The position numbers and the translations under genes were made by a program. The notes beneath the pieces are model-generated. The model searched no databases and had not been told where the DNA came from. It saw only the letters and a list, made by a program, of their open reading frames with translations. Below, piece after piece: positions 1 through 7,368 of a DNA stretch of 39,142 nt. Position 1 is the stretch's first letter. Each line of letters starts with the position of its first letter. This stretch comes from Companilactobacillus insicii (GTDB lineage: Bacteria; Bacillota; Bacilli; Lactobacillales; Lactobacillaceae): positions 1 through 39,142 of the forward strand of contig NZ_RHNU01000025.1 of NCBI RefSeq assembly GCF_003946015.1, in the 5' to 3' direction.

Positions 1-22
1 AAGATTGGATCATATTTTGTCA

Positions 23-71
23 TAAAAAATGCCCTACAATCGTTAGATTTCTTGTCTAACAATTGTAGGGC
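23..71 (-). terminator. Rho-independent terminator downstream of merR
   Basis: The arms GCCCTACAAT.GTTAGA (31-47) and TCTAAC.ATTGTAGGGC (55-71) form a long stem around a 7-nt loop. Read on the minus strand it is followed by a T-rich run (23-30). It would end the merR transcript after the structured repeat at 173-423. Confidence 0.8.
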
Positions 72-172
72 ACTTCAGAAAAATATCTAGCTTTTTAATT
101 ATCGAATAATATAGCACTTATTTATTGATTCAGTCAGTTACATCATATAAAAGATAACAAATGCATTAGTCT

Positions 173-423
173 CTGGGTGCAAGAAATGTTGGTTGCAGTG
201 AAGGTGGCGTTGTGGCTTTAGCCATTACACCACGGGACGAGTTTTGAAATTCGCGTTTTTTTGCGAAGTTCAAAATCGAGCTTGGAGACCTTGGCTCCAA
301 GTGGTCCCCACAGCGCCAATATTTCTTGTACCCAGATACTGCAACTAACCAAGCCCGAAAAAGAATCCAAAATAGGATTACTGGAGCCAATTGTCTTAAC
401 ACTCAGATGCTGTACCGCGCTCT
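173..423 (-). repeat. Large multi-hairpin repeat-like element in the 3' UTR of merR
   Basis: The 424 nt before the MerR stop hold no convincing gene; this element fills most of them. Arms at 173-192 (CTGGGTGCAAGAAATGTTGG) and 316-335 pair almost perfectly and enclose three further hairpins: 213-224 (TGGCT/AGCCA), 242-275 (TTTTGAA.TTCGC with GCGAA.TTCAAAA) and 281-301 (CTTGGAG/CTCCAAG). The layout is cloverleaf-like. The edge next to the stop codon (AGAGCG... then CTGAG, read on the minus strand) matches the start of the shorter 3' UTR repeats elsewhere in the window, so it may be a longer relative of that family. Whether it is RNA, a miniature transposable element or both cannot be decided here. 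Confidence 0.6.
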
Positions 424-424
424 A

Positions 425-862
425 TTATTCTTTATGATTTAATCGTTTCAAGTAAGCAGCAAAGTCTTCACTGTCTTCAATATGACCATTAACTTTACCC
501 TTATACCAATCTAATTTATCATTCAAAATGGTCCAACTGTGTTGTAATTCCGCAAACTGCTTTTCGAAGTTATCATGAACTTCCTGCAACAGCGCTATAC
601 GCTTATCAATCGTTGAGTCACCCTCAGCACGCCATTCAACATACTGCTTCAACTGTTCAATCGTCATTCCTGTACTCTTCAAGTGCAATAGGAACTTGAT
701 CCAGCTCGCATATTGCTTAGTATAATAACGTAGACCATTTTCAGTTCTATGTGGCTTAATCAGTCCCTCCTTTTCATAATATCTAAGGGTTGGACTGCTC
801 AAACCAGTTACTGCTGCAAAATCACCAATTCTATATTTGTGTTCAGCTGTATTTGTATCCAT
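425..862 (-). CDS. MerR-family transcriptional regulator
   Basis: A 145-residue protein with an N-terminal winged helix-turn-helix typical of MerR regulators (YRIGDFAAVTGLSSPTLRYY, about residues 10-29, then GLI and NGLRYY), followed by a helical dimerisation stretch. There is no cysteine-rich metal-binding tail, so an effector cannot be named. This subtype (YyaN/AdhR-like) often senses electrophiles or drugs; that is family knowledge. It follows the ABC exporter genes on the same strand after a 92-nt gap and has an operator-like palindrome of its own at 882-898. It could regulate the exporter, itself, or both. Confidence 0.9.
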   Translation of the reverse strand: MDTNTAEHKYRIGDFAAVTGLSSPTLRYYEKEGLIKPHRTENGLRYYTKQYASWIKFLLHLKSTGMTIEQLKQYVEWRAEGDSTIDKRIALLQEVHDNFEKQFAELQHSWTILNDKLDWYKGKVNGHIEDSEDFAAYLKRLNHKE

Positions 863-881
863 ATATTGTTGCCTCTTTGTA

Positions 882-898
882 CTAAAGTTGGCTTTAAG
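882..898 (-). promoter_or_regulatory. Probable MerR operator in the merR promoter
   Basis: CTAAAG.TTGG.CTTTAAG is a near-perfect palindrome 20 nt upstream of the merR start. On the minus strand it lies between a possible -35 TTGTGT and -10 TAGTAC about 18 nt apart, the long-spacer layout that MerR proteins act on. The -10 match is weak. Confidence 0.4.
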
Positions 899-954
899 TT
901 TAACACAATTTATAAATCCATTCTATGATCAACTATAAGAATTATTTTGTTTAA

Positions 955-3537
955 TTATTCATTTGATTTCAAAGCACCGATCATATCGATACCCTTTAAC
1001 TTTTGATGAGTTATCAACATGACTATCACCGTGAAGACAATCATCAGAATTGTCGCTACCAAATAACCAAATATACTTATCGTCAAAGGAAAAATAACTA
1101 ACGCCGTAGATGCTTGATTCAGGATATAAGCAGTAAGTAAATTACCCACTCCGTATCCAACGATAATACCTAAAATCGTTAAAATGATATTTTCACGCAC
1201 GATATACATCGTTACTTCATTGTTGTAGAATCCTAAGACCTTAATAGTTGATAATTCTCTAATTCTTTCAGAAACATTGATATTTGTCAGATTATATAGA
1301 ACTACAAACGACAATATTCCTGATAATAAAATAAAGATCAGGACAATTGGTTTCAACGATGATGTCATTTTGGCAATCAAAGATTCTTGGTCATATGTAT
1401 AACTTGTACCCATCACACCACCGTTTTTTAGTAGTTTATTAGCCAAACTATTACGCTGATTACTTGTCTGTGACTTGAGTTTTACTAACATTGTATTCGT
1501 CTTAGCCTGAGTACCAAACAACTCCTGATATGTTGAACTATTCAGATACATAAAATGACTAATAAAGTTCTGTGTTACTGCCGATACTTCTATTTTTCCA
1601 CCCTTGCCGTTAGCGGTTTTAACATTTATCGTATCGCCAGCTTTAACTTTCAAAATATCAGCCATTTTCTTCGTCAAAACAACTTGGTTATTCTTAAGTT
1701 TCAGCTTTTTACCAGTTTTCGAATCTTTTAAATGAATGTAATTATCAAAATTACTACTTTCAGGAGTATAGAAATTCACATCGTCAACCTGTTCACCATT
1801 GGCTTTAACTTTACCAGTGACGGAACTGACCTTTGTACTACTACGATACTGGTCGTCATTATTAAGAACCTGCAACGCCTTTGTAGTTTCATCGTTCTTA
1901 GACAATCTCACTACCGCTTGATAATCAAAAATTTCGCCATACTGACGATTACCACTGGCTCCAATTGAATTTTGAATTCCAAATCCAGTCAAAATCAGAG
2001 CAGTTCCACCAGCAATTCCAATTATGGTCATAAACATTCGTGACTTAAATCTGAATAAATTACGATAACTAACTTTTCGATTGAAACTGAGGTGATTCCA
2101 CAATGGTTTAATACGCTCTAATAAAATCTTCTTAGCCGATTTAGGAGCCTTAGGACGCATCAAAGCTGCTGGTCCTTCTGATAATTCTCGGCGAACAACT
2201 ATCATTGCTGCTCCAACTGTGGCTAATAATGAAAATACTAAAGCCAATAAGACTATTAACCATTGAAACTTAACGTCCCAAGTCAACGGAATATATTGCT
2301 TATAAAGCGCCAGAACAATTCTTGGCAAGCTCTCATTCCCAATGATTGCTCCTAAGAATGTACCAATCAATCCAGCTGCTAAAGCATAATAAAAATAATT
2401 CTTAGCAATTTCCCACCTAGTATATCCCAGTGCCTTGAAGGTACCAATTTGTCCACGAGCTTCTTCGATCATCCTAGTAATCGTTGTGAATGTTATCAAT
2501 GCAGCAATTAAGAAGAAGAAAACTGGGAAGACATTTGCGATGGCCGCAATTCGATCAGAACTCTCACCATAGGCCGAAAAGCCCGGTAAATCTTCTCTAG
2601 TCTGCCAAATATAATTAGTCTTAGTCTGACTTTGAATCTTATCATACGCTGCAGTCAGCTTAGACTGTTGAGCATTAAGTGTTGTTAATTGATCACCAAT
2701 ATCAGCTCCAGAAGACTTAGCTAACATTAATTGACTTTTAGCGTCATTCAATTGTTTTTGTTGATCATCTAGCGTTTTTAAATTGTCACCGACTAGGCTG
2801 TTGGAACGTTCTTTAGCTCTGCCTTTAAATGATAACTTCAATTGTGTAACTTTCTTATCAACGCCATTTTTATAGCTATCACTAAAAGTATTCTTGGATT
2901 GTAATTGATTGAACCTAATATTCAGTTGTGTCGCAAAAGGAAGATTCATTTGCTTATCATAAATATAAGCAAACATTCTGACCGTACCGTCACCGACATT
3001 GCTAGATCCACGAGATTCGTTATCTATATACTGTGGTGAACTGGCGAATCCTACTACCTTGTACGTACGGGATTTCAACCCCGCCGACTTATCAAAGGTA
3101 AATCTGTCACCTAATCTGTATCCATATTTAGTTTTAGCAGCCTGATCTAATATAATCTCCTTACTACTATTGGGAAGGTGACCGCTTCTAATAATTAATT
3201 GATTTTGATTATTAGATTTTTTATATCCATAAAGCGCTATTGCAACATGACTCTTACCGCCTACAACTTGCTTATACTTCACCAATTCAGCCTTGGCACC
3301 GTGAACGTCCTCAGCTAAACTAATATCTTTTTTTGTAAATCCGGTATTAGAAATCAATTGCACATCTGATAATTTTTTATCAGTAACAGTGGTGTTAAGT
3401 GAGTCATTCAAACTAGGTCCAGCAGCTTTGACCCCGACAAAAATCAACACACCTAGCATAATAATCAGAATAATAGCGATGAAACGTCCTTTTGACTTGG
3501 CAATATCCCTAAACATATTTTTAGTCAGTGGTTTCAA
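955..3537 (-). CDS. ABC transporter permease, FtsX-type (exporter)
   Basis: About 860 residues with two FtsX-like permease units. There is an N-terminal membrane anchor (around residues 20-45) and an extracellular region with a coiled-coil-like Gln/Leu/Lys-rich stretch (around 255-310). A three-helix block with the motif TFTTITRMIEEARGQIGTFK comes next, then a second extracellular domain and a C-terminal block (ERIRELSTIKVLGF). This is the large MacB-like exporter permease of Firmicutes that handles peptides, drugs or lipids. Start: a GTG at 3546 overlaps the ATPase stop but has little ribosome site; the TTG at 3537 has AGGTGA 5 nt upstream and is preferred. It forms one operon with the ATPase. 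Confidence 0.88.
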   Translation of the reverse strand: MKPLTKNMFRDIAKSKGRFIAIILIIMLGVLIFVGVKAAGPSLNDSLNTTVTDKKLSDVQLISNTGFTKKDISLAEDVHGAKAELVKYKQVVGGKSHVAIALYGYKKSNNQNQLIIRSGHLPNSSKEIILDQAAKTKYGYRLGDRFTFDKSAGLKSRTYKVVGFASSPQYIDNESRGSSNVGDGTVRMFAYIYDKQMNLPFATQLNIRFNQLQSKNTFSDSYKNGVDKKVTQLKLSFKGRAKERSNSLVGDNLKTLDDQQKQLNDAKSQLMLAKSSGADIGDQLTTLNAQQSKLTAAYDKIQSQTKTNYIWQTREDLPGFSAYGESSDRIAAIANVFPVFFFLIAALITFTTITRMIEEARGQIGTFKALGYTRWEIAKNYFYYALAAGLIGTFLGAIIGNESLPRIVLALYKQYIPLTWDVKFQWLIVLLALVFSLLATVGAAMIVVRRELSEGPAALMRPKAPKSAKKILLERIKPLWNHLSFNRKVSYRNLFRFKSRMFMTIIGIAGGTALILTGFGIQNSIGASGNRQYGEIFDYQAVVRLSKNDETTKALQVLNNDDQYRSSTKVSSVTGKVKANGEQVDDVNFYTPESSNFDNYIHLKDSKTGKKLKLKNNQVVLTKKMADILKVKAGDTINVKTANGKGGKIEVSAVTQNFISHFMYLNSSTYQELFGTQAKTNTMLVKLKSQTSNQRNSLANKLLKNGGVMGTSYTYDQESLIAKMTSSLKPIVLIFILLSGILSFVVLYNLTNINVSERIRELSTIKVLGFYNNEVTMYIVRENIILTILGIIVGYGVGNLLTAYILNQASTALVIFPLTISIFGYLVATILMIVFTVIVMLITHQKLKGIDMIGALKSNE

Positions 3538-3546
3538 TGTATTCAC

Positions 3547-4248
3547 CTACCATTCGATGTATTGTACTGGCATTGGATTAGGATTATCTTCAATCGAACG
3601 AACTCGTGCATCATTGATTCGAATAATTCGATCGGCCATAGCTGCTAAAGCTGAGTTATGAGTAATGATAACAACTGTTTTGTTATTCATATGACTGGCA
3701 TTTTGAAGCAACATTAGAACTTGCTTACCAGTTTCATAATCCAAAGCTCCAGTAGGCTCATCGCACAATAATAACTTAGGATTCTTAGCTAGAGCACGAG
3801 CAATCGCTACACGTTGCTGCTCACCACCAGATAGCTGTGAAGGAAAATTATCGATTCGATTACTTAATCCAACTTGATTCAGCGTCTGCGTCGCATCCAG
3901 TGCATCACCAACAATTGCTGAAGCAAGTTCCACATTTTCTTTGGTAGTTAAATTAGGAATCAAATTATAGAACTGAAAAATAAATCCAACGTCGTTGCGT
4001 CGATATTCAGTTAATTGACGTTCAGAAAATCTAGCAATATCAGTTCCATCAATAATAACTTGCCCATCACTAGGAGTATCCATCCCTCCTAAAATATTAA
4101 GCACAGTTGATTTACCAGCACCACTAGGTCCCAAAATAACTGTTAATTTGCCCCGCTCAATGTCGAACGACAAATCATTATTGGCGATAATCTGTGTCTC
4201 GCCCATCTGATAACGCTTGAACTCATGTCTAACCTCGATATATGCCAT
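3547..4248 (-). CDS. ABC transporter ATP-binding protein (LolD/MacB-type)
   Basis: A 233-residue ATPase with Walker [11 protein letters not shown]-loop ([13 protein letters not shown]), signature LSGGEQQR, Walker B LLLCDEP and H-loop ITHN: all parts are present, so it should be active. It energises the FtsX-type permease encoded directly downstream; the two genes touch. An upstream start at 4284 is possible, but the ATG at 4248 ([10 protein letters not shown]) has GGTGAAGGTGA just before it, and the longer form would run into the leader hairpin at 4266-4304. Substrate unknown. Confidence 0.92.
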   Translation of the reverse strand: MAYIEVRHEFKRYQMGETQIIANNDLSFDIERGKLTVILGPSGAGKSTVLNILGGMDTPSDGQVIIDGTDIARFSERQLTEYRRNDVGFIFQFYNLIPNLTTKENVELASAIVGDALDATQTLNQVGLSNRIDNFPSQLSGGEQQRVAIARALAKNPKLLLCDEPTGALDYETGKQVLMLLQNASHMNNKTVVIITHNSALAAMADRIIRINDARVRSIEDNPNPMPVQYIEW

Positions 4249-4265
4249 TAAGTCACCTTCACCTA

Positions 4266-4304
4266 TTAAAAAGAGGCTGGACAAAAGTCGCGGCCTCTTT
4301 AATT
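4266..4304 (-). terminator. Hairpin with U-tract in the ABC leader (terminator or attenuator)
   Basis: AAAGAGGC (4270-4277) and GCCTCTTT (4293-4300) form a stem that is followed by TTTTTAA on the minus strand. It lies downstream of the probable ABC promoter at 4322-4327, so it could act as an attenuator, or it could simply end transcripts from the upstream abi gene. Confidence 0.6.
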
Positions 4305-4321
4305 TTTAAAATCTCGTAATA

Positions 4322-4327
4322 ATTATA
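4322..4327 (-). promoter_or_regulatory. Extended -10 promoter of the ABC exporter operon
   Basis: The minus strand reads TGCTATAAT, an extended -10 (TGnTATAAT). The -35 is weak. Transcription would start near 4315 and give a leader of about 65 nt holding the 4266-4304 hairpin. Confidence 0.5.
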
Positions 4328-4421
4328 GCATTTTTTAGATAACTTAATTTGTACAAAGAAAAAGGTATTTTCATACTTAGACTATTGAAGTGAATCCACT
4401 TAGTTTGGATACAAATCAAGA

Positions 4422-5396
4422 CTAAAGTTTACCCTGAACAATTGTAGGTTGGTTTTGCCAATTATCAGGAAATCCTAACAAGGATTCAACTTCAGCAATA
4501 TCTATTGATTCAAGTTGATTAGATAGATGTTTGAATCTTTTTCTTAGCGTATTACTAAGAACCGCAAATTCAGTTCTGCTCAAGAAACACTGCATACTTA
4601 AAAAAATGGAAAATGTTCTTTTTCTCAGACTATTTGGTTGTATATTATATTTTTCATAAATTGCCGAAAAATACATGGAGTCCGCTCTACATCTAAACTC
4701 CAGAAGTCTATTATTGTGTGCACAAACATTTCGAGTTTCACGTATATTCTTTATTAAAGAAATCATTATTTCGGGTGTAAATTGTCCGTTAAAATTAGGA
4801 AGATTGTCTTTTATAAAACTAATTAAATCCTTAGCAATTTTATTTTGTAACTTTCTTGGAACACAATCAATCATAGTGACGAGTTCACCAAAATCAAGAT
4901 AATCAATAATTACCCAGATAGGTACATCGTCATATTTATTTACATAATGATGTATTGAATTATTAGGATATTTCTTCTGTTTATTTATTATGCGTGACAA
5001 TTGAGAAATAATATATCCAACACTTAACGTTTTTTCATTAGAATAACAATTAATATCCAAATATGAATATCTCTTATTCGGATAGCTTTCAGCAAATCTA
5101 TACGCAAAAATCGATTTCAAATGATGTTCCACATTTAGTATTGCTCTGAATATTGTTTGTTTTACTTCATTATCAAATGAATACAAGTTACACACCTCAT
5201 CAAATGAGGTCCCTTTTATATATTGATCATCAACATTGGAAGTTTGAAAATATGTACTATACCCATTAATTATATTGTAATAATTGTTAGTCAGTAGATA
5301 CTGTCTACATCTACTATGGTCAGGTATTATCATTCCTCTACTTTCTAATATTTTTATTTGATCATTAATCTGTTTAAAATTCTTCTGATTATACAA
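4422..5396 (-). CDS. Abi_2 family (AbiD/AbiF-like) HEPN protein, probable phage-defence gene
   Basis: About 324 residues. The N-terminal part (NDQIKILESRGMII, then NNYYNIINGY) and the central part are typical of Abi_2 abortive-infection proteins. The motif RNVCAH (R222 to H227 from this start) is the R-X4-6-H signature of HEPN ribonucleases. Family role: growth arrest or death on phage infection, probably by RNA cleavage; this protein is untested. Start: the GTG at 5456 would put the leader hairpin inside the gene. The TTG at 5396 comes 4 nt after GGAGG and begins where family homology begins, so it is preferred. This site lies in a hairpin overlapped by a leader ORF. No toxin or antitoxin partner is visible next to it. 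Confidence 0.85.
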   Translation of the reverse strand: MYNQKNFKQINDQIKILESRGMIIPDHSRCRQYLLTNNYYNIINGYSTYFQTSNVDDQYIKGTSFDEVCNLYSFDNEVKQTIFRAILNVEHHLKSIFAYRFAESYPNKRYSYLDINCYSNEKTLSVGYIISQLSRIINKQKKYPNNSIHHYVNKYDDVPIWVIIDYLDFGELVTMIDCVPRKLQNKIAKDLISFIKDNLPNFNGQFTPEIMISLIKNIRETRNVCAHNNRLLEFRCRADSMYFSAIYEKYNIQPNSLRKRTFSIFLSMQCFLSRTEFAVLSNTLRKRFKHLSNQLESIDIAEVESLLGFPDNWQNQPTIVQGKL

Positions 5397-5460
5397 AAAC
5401 CCTCCATTGAAATAATGGAGGGAATTCCGCAATAGTCTCCGTAGAGATACTACCACTCAT
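5389..5460 (-). CDS. 23-residue leader peptide ahead of the abi gene
   Basis: A short ORF, starting MSGSISTETI and ending FQWRVFV, begins with ATG at 5460 only a few bases after the predicted transcription start, so its mRNA would be nearly leaderless. It runs through the hairpin at 5400-5422, and its TAA (5389-5391) lies just past the TTG start of the abi gene (5394-5396), in another frame. This is the layout of a leader whose translation opens a masked ribosome site. There is no homology that I recognise; the evidence is architecture only. Confidence 0.5.
   Translation of the reverse strand: MSGSISTETIAEFPPLFQWRVFV
5400..5422 (-). promoter_or_regulatory. Hairpin sequestering the abi ribosome-binding site
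   Basis: CCCTCCATT and AATGGAGGG form a perfect 9-bp stem with a 5-nt loop. The 3' arm contains GGAGGG, the ribosome site for the TTG at 5396. A TTTTTG run follows directly, so the same hairpin could also act as an intrinsic terminator. A second, weaker hairpin just upstream pairs AGTATCTC-like and GAGACT sequences (about 5432-5450). Confidence 0.65.
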
Positions 5461-5470
5461 CTGTACCTTC

Positions 5471-5498
5471 ATTATACTTTCTAAATTTTTAATGTCAA
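5471..5498 (-). promoter_or_regulatory. Strong promoter of the leader-abi transcript
   Basis: The minus strand has TTGACA (5498-5493), a 16-nt spacer and TATAAT (5476-5471): both hexamers are perfect consensus. The expected start point is near 5464, four bases before the leader peptide ATG. Confidence 0.75.
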
Positions 5499-5595
5499 TT
5501 ATTGAGATATAAATCAGTACGATAATATAGCGTAGTAATATATTATCATTAATTGTGTTTCTTATGGTTAATTTTGAACTCACTATAATTAAAAA

Positions 5596-5637
5596 CATAC
5601 AAAAAGCACTAATCTGAAAAGTACATCAGATTAGTGC
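5596..5637 (-). terminator. Terminator of the MFS exporter gene
   Basis: GCACTAATCTG (5606-5616) and CAGATTAGTGC (5627-5637) form an 11-bp stem, followed on the minus strand by TTTTTG. Confidence 0.85.
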
Positions 5638-5671
5638 CCAAAATAATAAATCTTAAGAAAGGATCCACATT

Positions 5672-6922
5672 CTACGATATCTTCTTTTGTAATTCTTTAT
5701 CATAATTTCTAGTAACAGGCACCAATAGTACAAATAGTCCACAGAGTAATGTCCCTAATCCTGCGATAATAAATAAACTCTGAACGCCGATTTTGTCAGC
5801 TAATGGACCGGCAAAAATCAACCCTACTGGACCAGAAATACTCATCAGTGAATTAAGAATACCTAGAACACGTCCTAAATTCTCTGGTGGATAACTCTGC
5901 TGAATCATAGCCATTAATAATGTGTTAAAGAATGGTGTTGCTAATCCAGCAATCGTATTAAGAACTATGAACCATATGAATCCTTTTTGATTACCAGGTA
6001 AAATACCACTTATTGCAAAAGCAAATCCCATGACCCACATTGAATTAAGAATTGGTTTCATTCGGTCGGACCAGTTTCCCCAAAAACCAATAATAGCTCC
6101 ACCAACTAGCATTCCCACCGAATAAACAACTTCGATAATTCCAGCTTGAGCGACTGTTCCGTGAAAATACGACATAGTAATCAATGGATACATACTTGCG
6201 GCCGGCATAAATAACAGTGTAAATACCGTTCCCATAAGAGCTATGTACCACAACCCTTTGTTACCACGCAATTGATCGAGTCCGAATTTTACATCAGATA
6301 AAACATGAACTCTTTCATCATAAATAGGGTTCTCAGGTATGAATACAAATACAATGATTACCACTCCAATAACAGCCCCAACAACGTCCAATAAAATCAA
6401 GTAAGCTATTGGAACAATTGAGAATAGGAACGCTCCCAAGGCTGGAGCGATAATCATATTAGCCGATTGAACCATCCCCAACTGGCCATTCATTTTAGTG
6501 ACTTGTTCTTTAGGTACCATAGTTGGCATGATCGATTGAATAGTTGGCATTTGGAATGTCTGAGCAATTGATCTCACGAGTAATGAAACAAATATTAGCC
6601 ACAATGGAAAGTCCTTACTGATGATACCCACAACTGCTAAAATAATTGCAAAAATTGCAGCAATAATATCTGGAACTATTAACAAGAACTTCTTATTAGT
6701 ACGATCAACAAACGGTCCAATAAATGGACTTAGTAGAACCATCGGTAACATTCCCAATAATGTAGCAAAACTCAAAATAGTCGCTGAACCAGTTTCTTTG
6801 GTCAAGTACCAGATGATGGCATATTGAACGACCGTACTAGTGATTCCTGACATAAATTGTCCAAATAAGAACAAATAGATATTCCTACGCCAATTAGGCA
6901 CAGCAAATGTATTATCTGACAT
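5672..6922 (-). CDS. MFS transporter, DHA3-like drug exporter family
   Basis: A 416-residue membrane protein with about 12 predicted helices. It has the DHA3 (MefA-like) pattern: the N-terminal FLFGQFMSGITSTVVQYAII helix, then GPFVDRTNKK after helix 2, the typical MFS loop motif. Family members export macrolides, other drugs or siderophores; the substrate here is unknown. An AAAGGGGGG ribosome site sits before the ATG, and it has its own promoter (6959-6987), an upstream palindrome and a terminator on each side, so it is a single-gene unit. Confidence 0.88.
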   Translation of the reverse strand: MSDNTFAVPNWRRNIYLFLFGQFMSGITSTVVQYAIIWYLTKETGSATILSFATLLGMLPMVLLSPFIGPFVDRTNKKFLLIVPDIIAAIFAIILAVVGIISKDFPLWLIFVSLLVRSIAQTFQMPTIQSIMPTMVPKEQVTKMNGQLGMVQSANMIIAPALGAFLFSIVPIAYLILLDVVGAVIGVVIIVFVFIPENPIYDERVHVLSDVKFGLDQLRGNKGLWYIALMGTVFTLLFMPAASMYPLITMSYFHGTVAQAGIIEVVYSVGMLVGGAIIGFWGNWSDRMKPILNSMWVMGFAFAISGILPGNQKGFIWFIVLNTIAGLATPFFNTLLMAMIQQSYPPENLGRVLGILNSLMSISGPVGLIFAGPLADKIGVQSLFIIAGLGTLLCGLFVLLVPVTRNYDKELQKKIS

Positions 6923-6958
6923 AAAATCCCCCCTTTAATTGAAATATGCAGAAAATGA

Positions 6959-7013
6959 ATTATCGCATGATAATAATATCAAGTCAAGAGTATTTATACT
7001 AGAGGAGTATAAA
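6959..7013 (-). promoter_or_regulatory. Promoter and operator-like palindrome of the MFS gene
   Basis: On the minus strand TTGACT (6987-6982), 17 nt, GATAAT (6964-6959). Five bases upstream of the -35 lies the perfect inverted repeat TTTATACT-agagg-AGTATAAA (6993-7013), a likely binding site for an unidentified regulator. Confidence 0.65.
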
Positions 7014-7052
7014 AAACCTCCAATGAAATTATAATTTCATTGGAGATTTTTT
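7011..7052. terminator. Bidirectional terminator between pepO and the MFS gene
   Basis: A perfect 28-nt palindrome (7018-7045, arms CTCCAATGAAAT and ATTTCATTGGAG) with A-runs on the left and T-runs on the right, so it works on either strand. For pepO it lies beyond the 3' UTR repeats. Confidence 0.85.
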
Positions 7053-7065
7053 GTTTATTTTTCTG

Positions 7066-7118
7066 TTTTGAAACGTGCTTATAAAGAACAGTAACCTGCG
7101 TTCTCTTTAAGGTCTGAT
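7066..7118 (-). repeat. Decayed third copy of the structured 3' UTR repeat
   Basis: The sequence GAAACGtGC...AAGAACAG...CCTGCG follows the same order as the start of the intact copy at 7121 (GAAACGaGC...AAAACAG...CCTGCG) but lacks the second half. It is the outermost relic of a tandem array behind pepO. With 7121-7368, the promoter and the terminator, this accounts for the 444-nt gap. Confidence 0.45.
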
Positions 7119-7120
7119 CA

Positions 7121-7242
7121 TCTGAAACGAGCTACGCAAAACAGCTCCCTGCGCTTAGTACGGATAAGAAATGCACCAACTACGTTGGCACCTTCCTTAT
7201 CCTAGCTAATGCTCAGGAGCTAAACGTTTTGCTCCGCTCTCT
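7121..7242 (-). repeat. Structured 3' UTR repeat, second full copy behind pepO
   Basis: A full copy with nested stems: GAGC/GCTC, GCAAAAC/GTTTTGC, AGCTCC/GGAGCT and a central GGATAAG...CTTATCC hairpin with an inner CCAAC/GTTGG stem. It is in tandem with the copy at 7248-7368. Compared with the other copies, both arms of the GCAAAAC and AGCTCC stems changed together. Confidence 0.8.
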
Positions 7243-7247
7243 GAATA

Positions 7248-7368
7248 TCTGAAACGAGTTCCGAAAAGCAACTCCCTGCGCTTAGTACGGATAAGAAATG
7301 CACCAACTGCGTTGGCACCTTCCTTATCCTAGCTAATGCTCAGGAGCTCCCGCTTTTCTACACTCTCT
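7248..7368 (-). repeat. Structured 3' UTR repeat, copy at the pepO stop codon
   Basis: Reading with pepO, the element begins AGAGAGTGTAG; its first AG lies in the TAG stop codon (7369-7367). Stems: GAGT/ACTC, GAAAAGC/GCTTTTC, AACTCC with GGAGCT (one mismatch) and central GGATAAG/CTTATCC. The middle part is almost identical to the tandem copy at 7121. Confidence 0.8.

Noticed and set aside
173-335. tRNA-like text (GTCCCGTGGTGTAATGGCT on the minus strand) inside the merR element
   Set aside because: It resembles the first half of a tRNA, but no T-arm, acceptor pairing or CCA end in the right place could be found.
166-402. A 78-residue minus-strand reading frame after merR
   Set aside because: It lies wholly in the multi-hairpin element, has no ribosome site and has an unlikely composition; the structure explains the open frame.
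5389-5598. A 69-residue frame covering the abi leader
   Set aside because: Its first half lies upstream of the consensus promoter; only the last 23 codons would be in the mRNA, and these are kept as the leader peptide.
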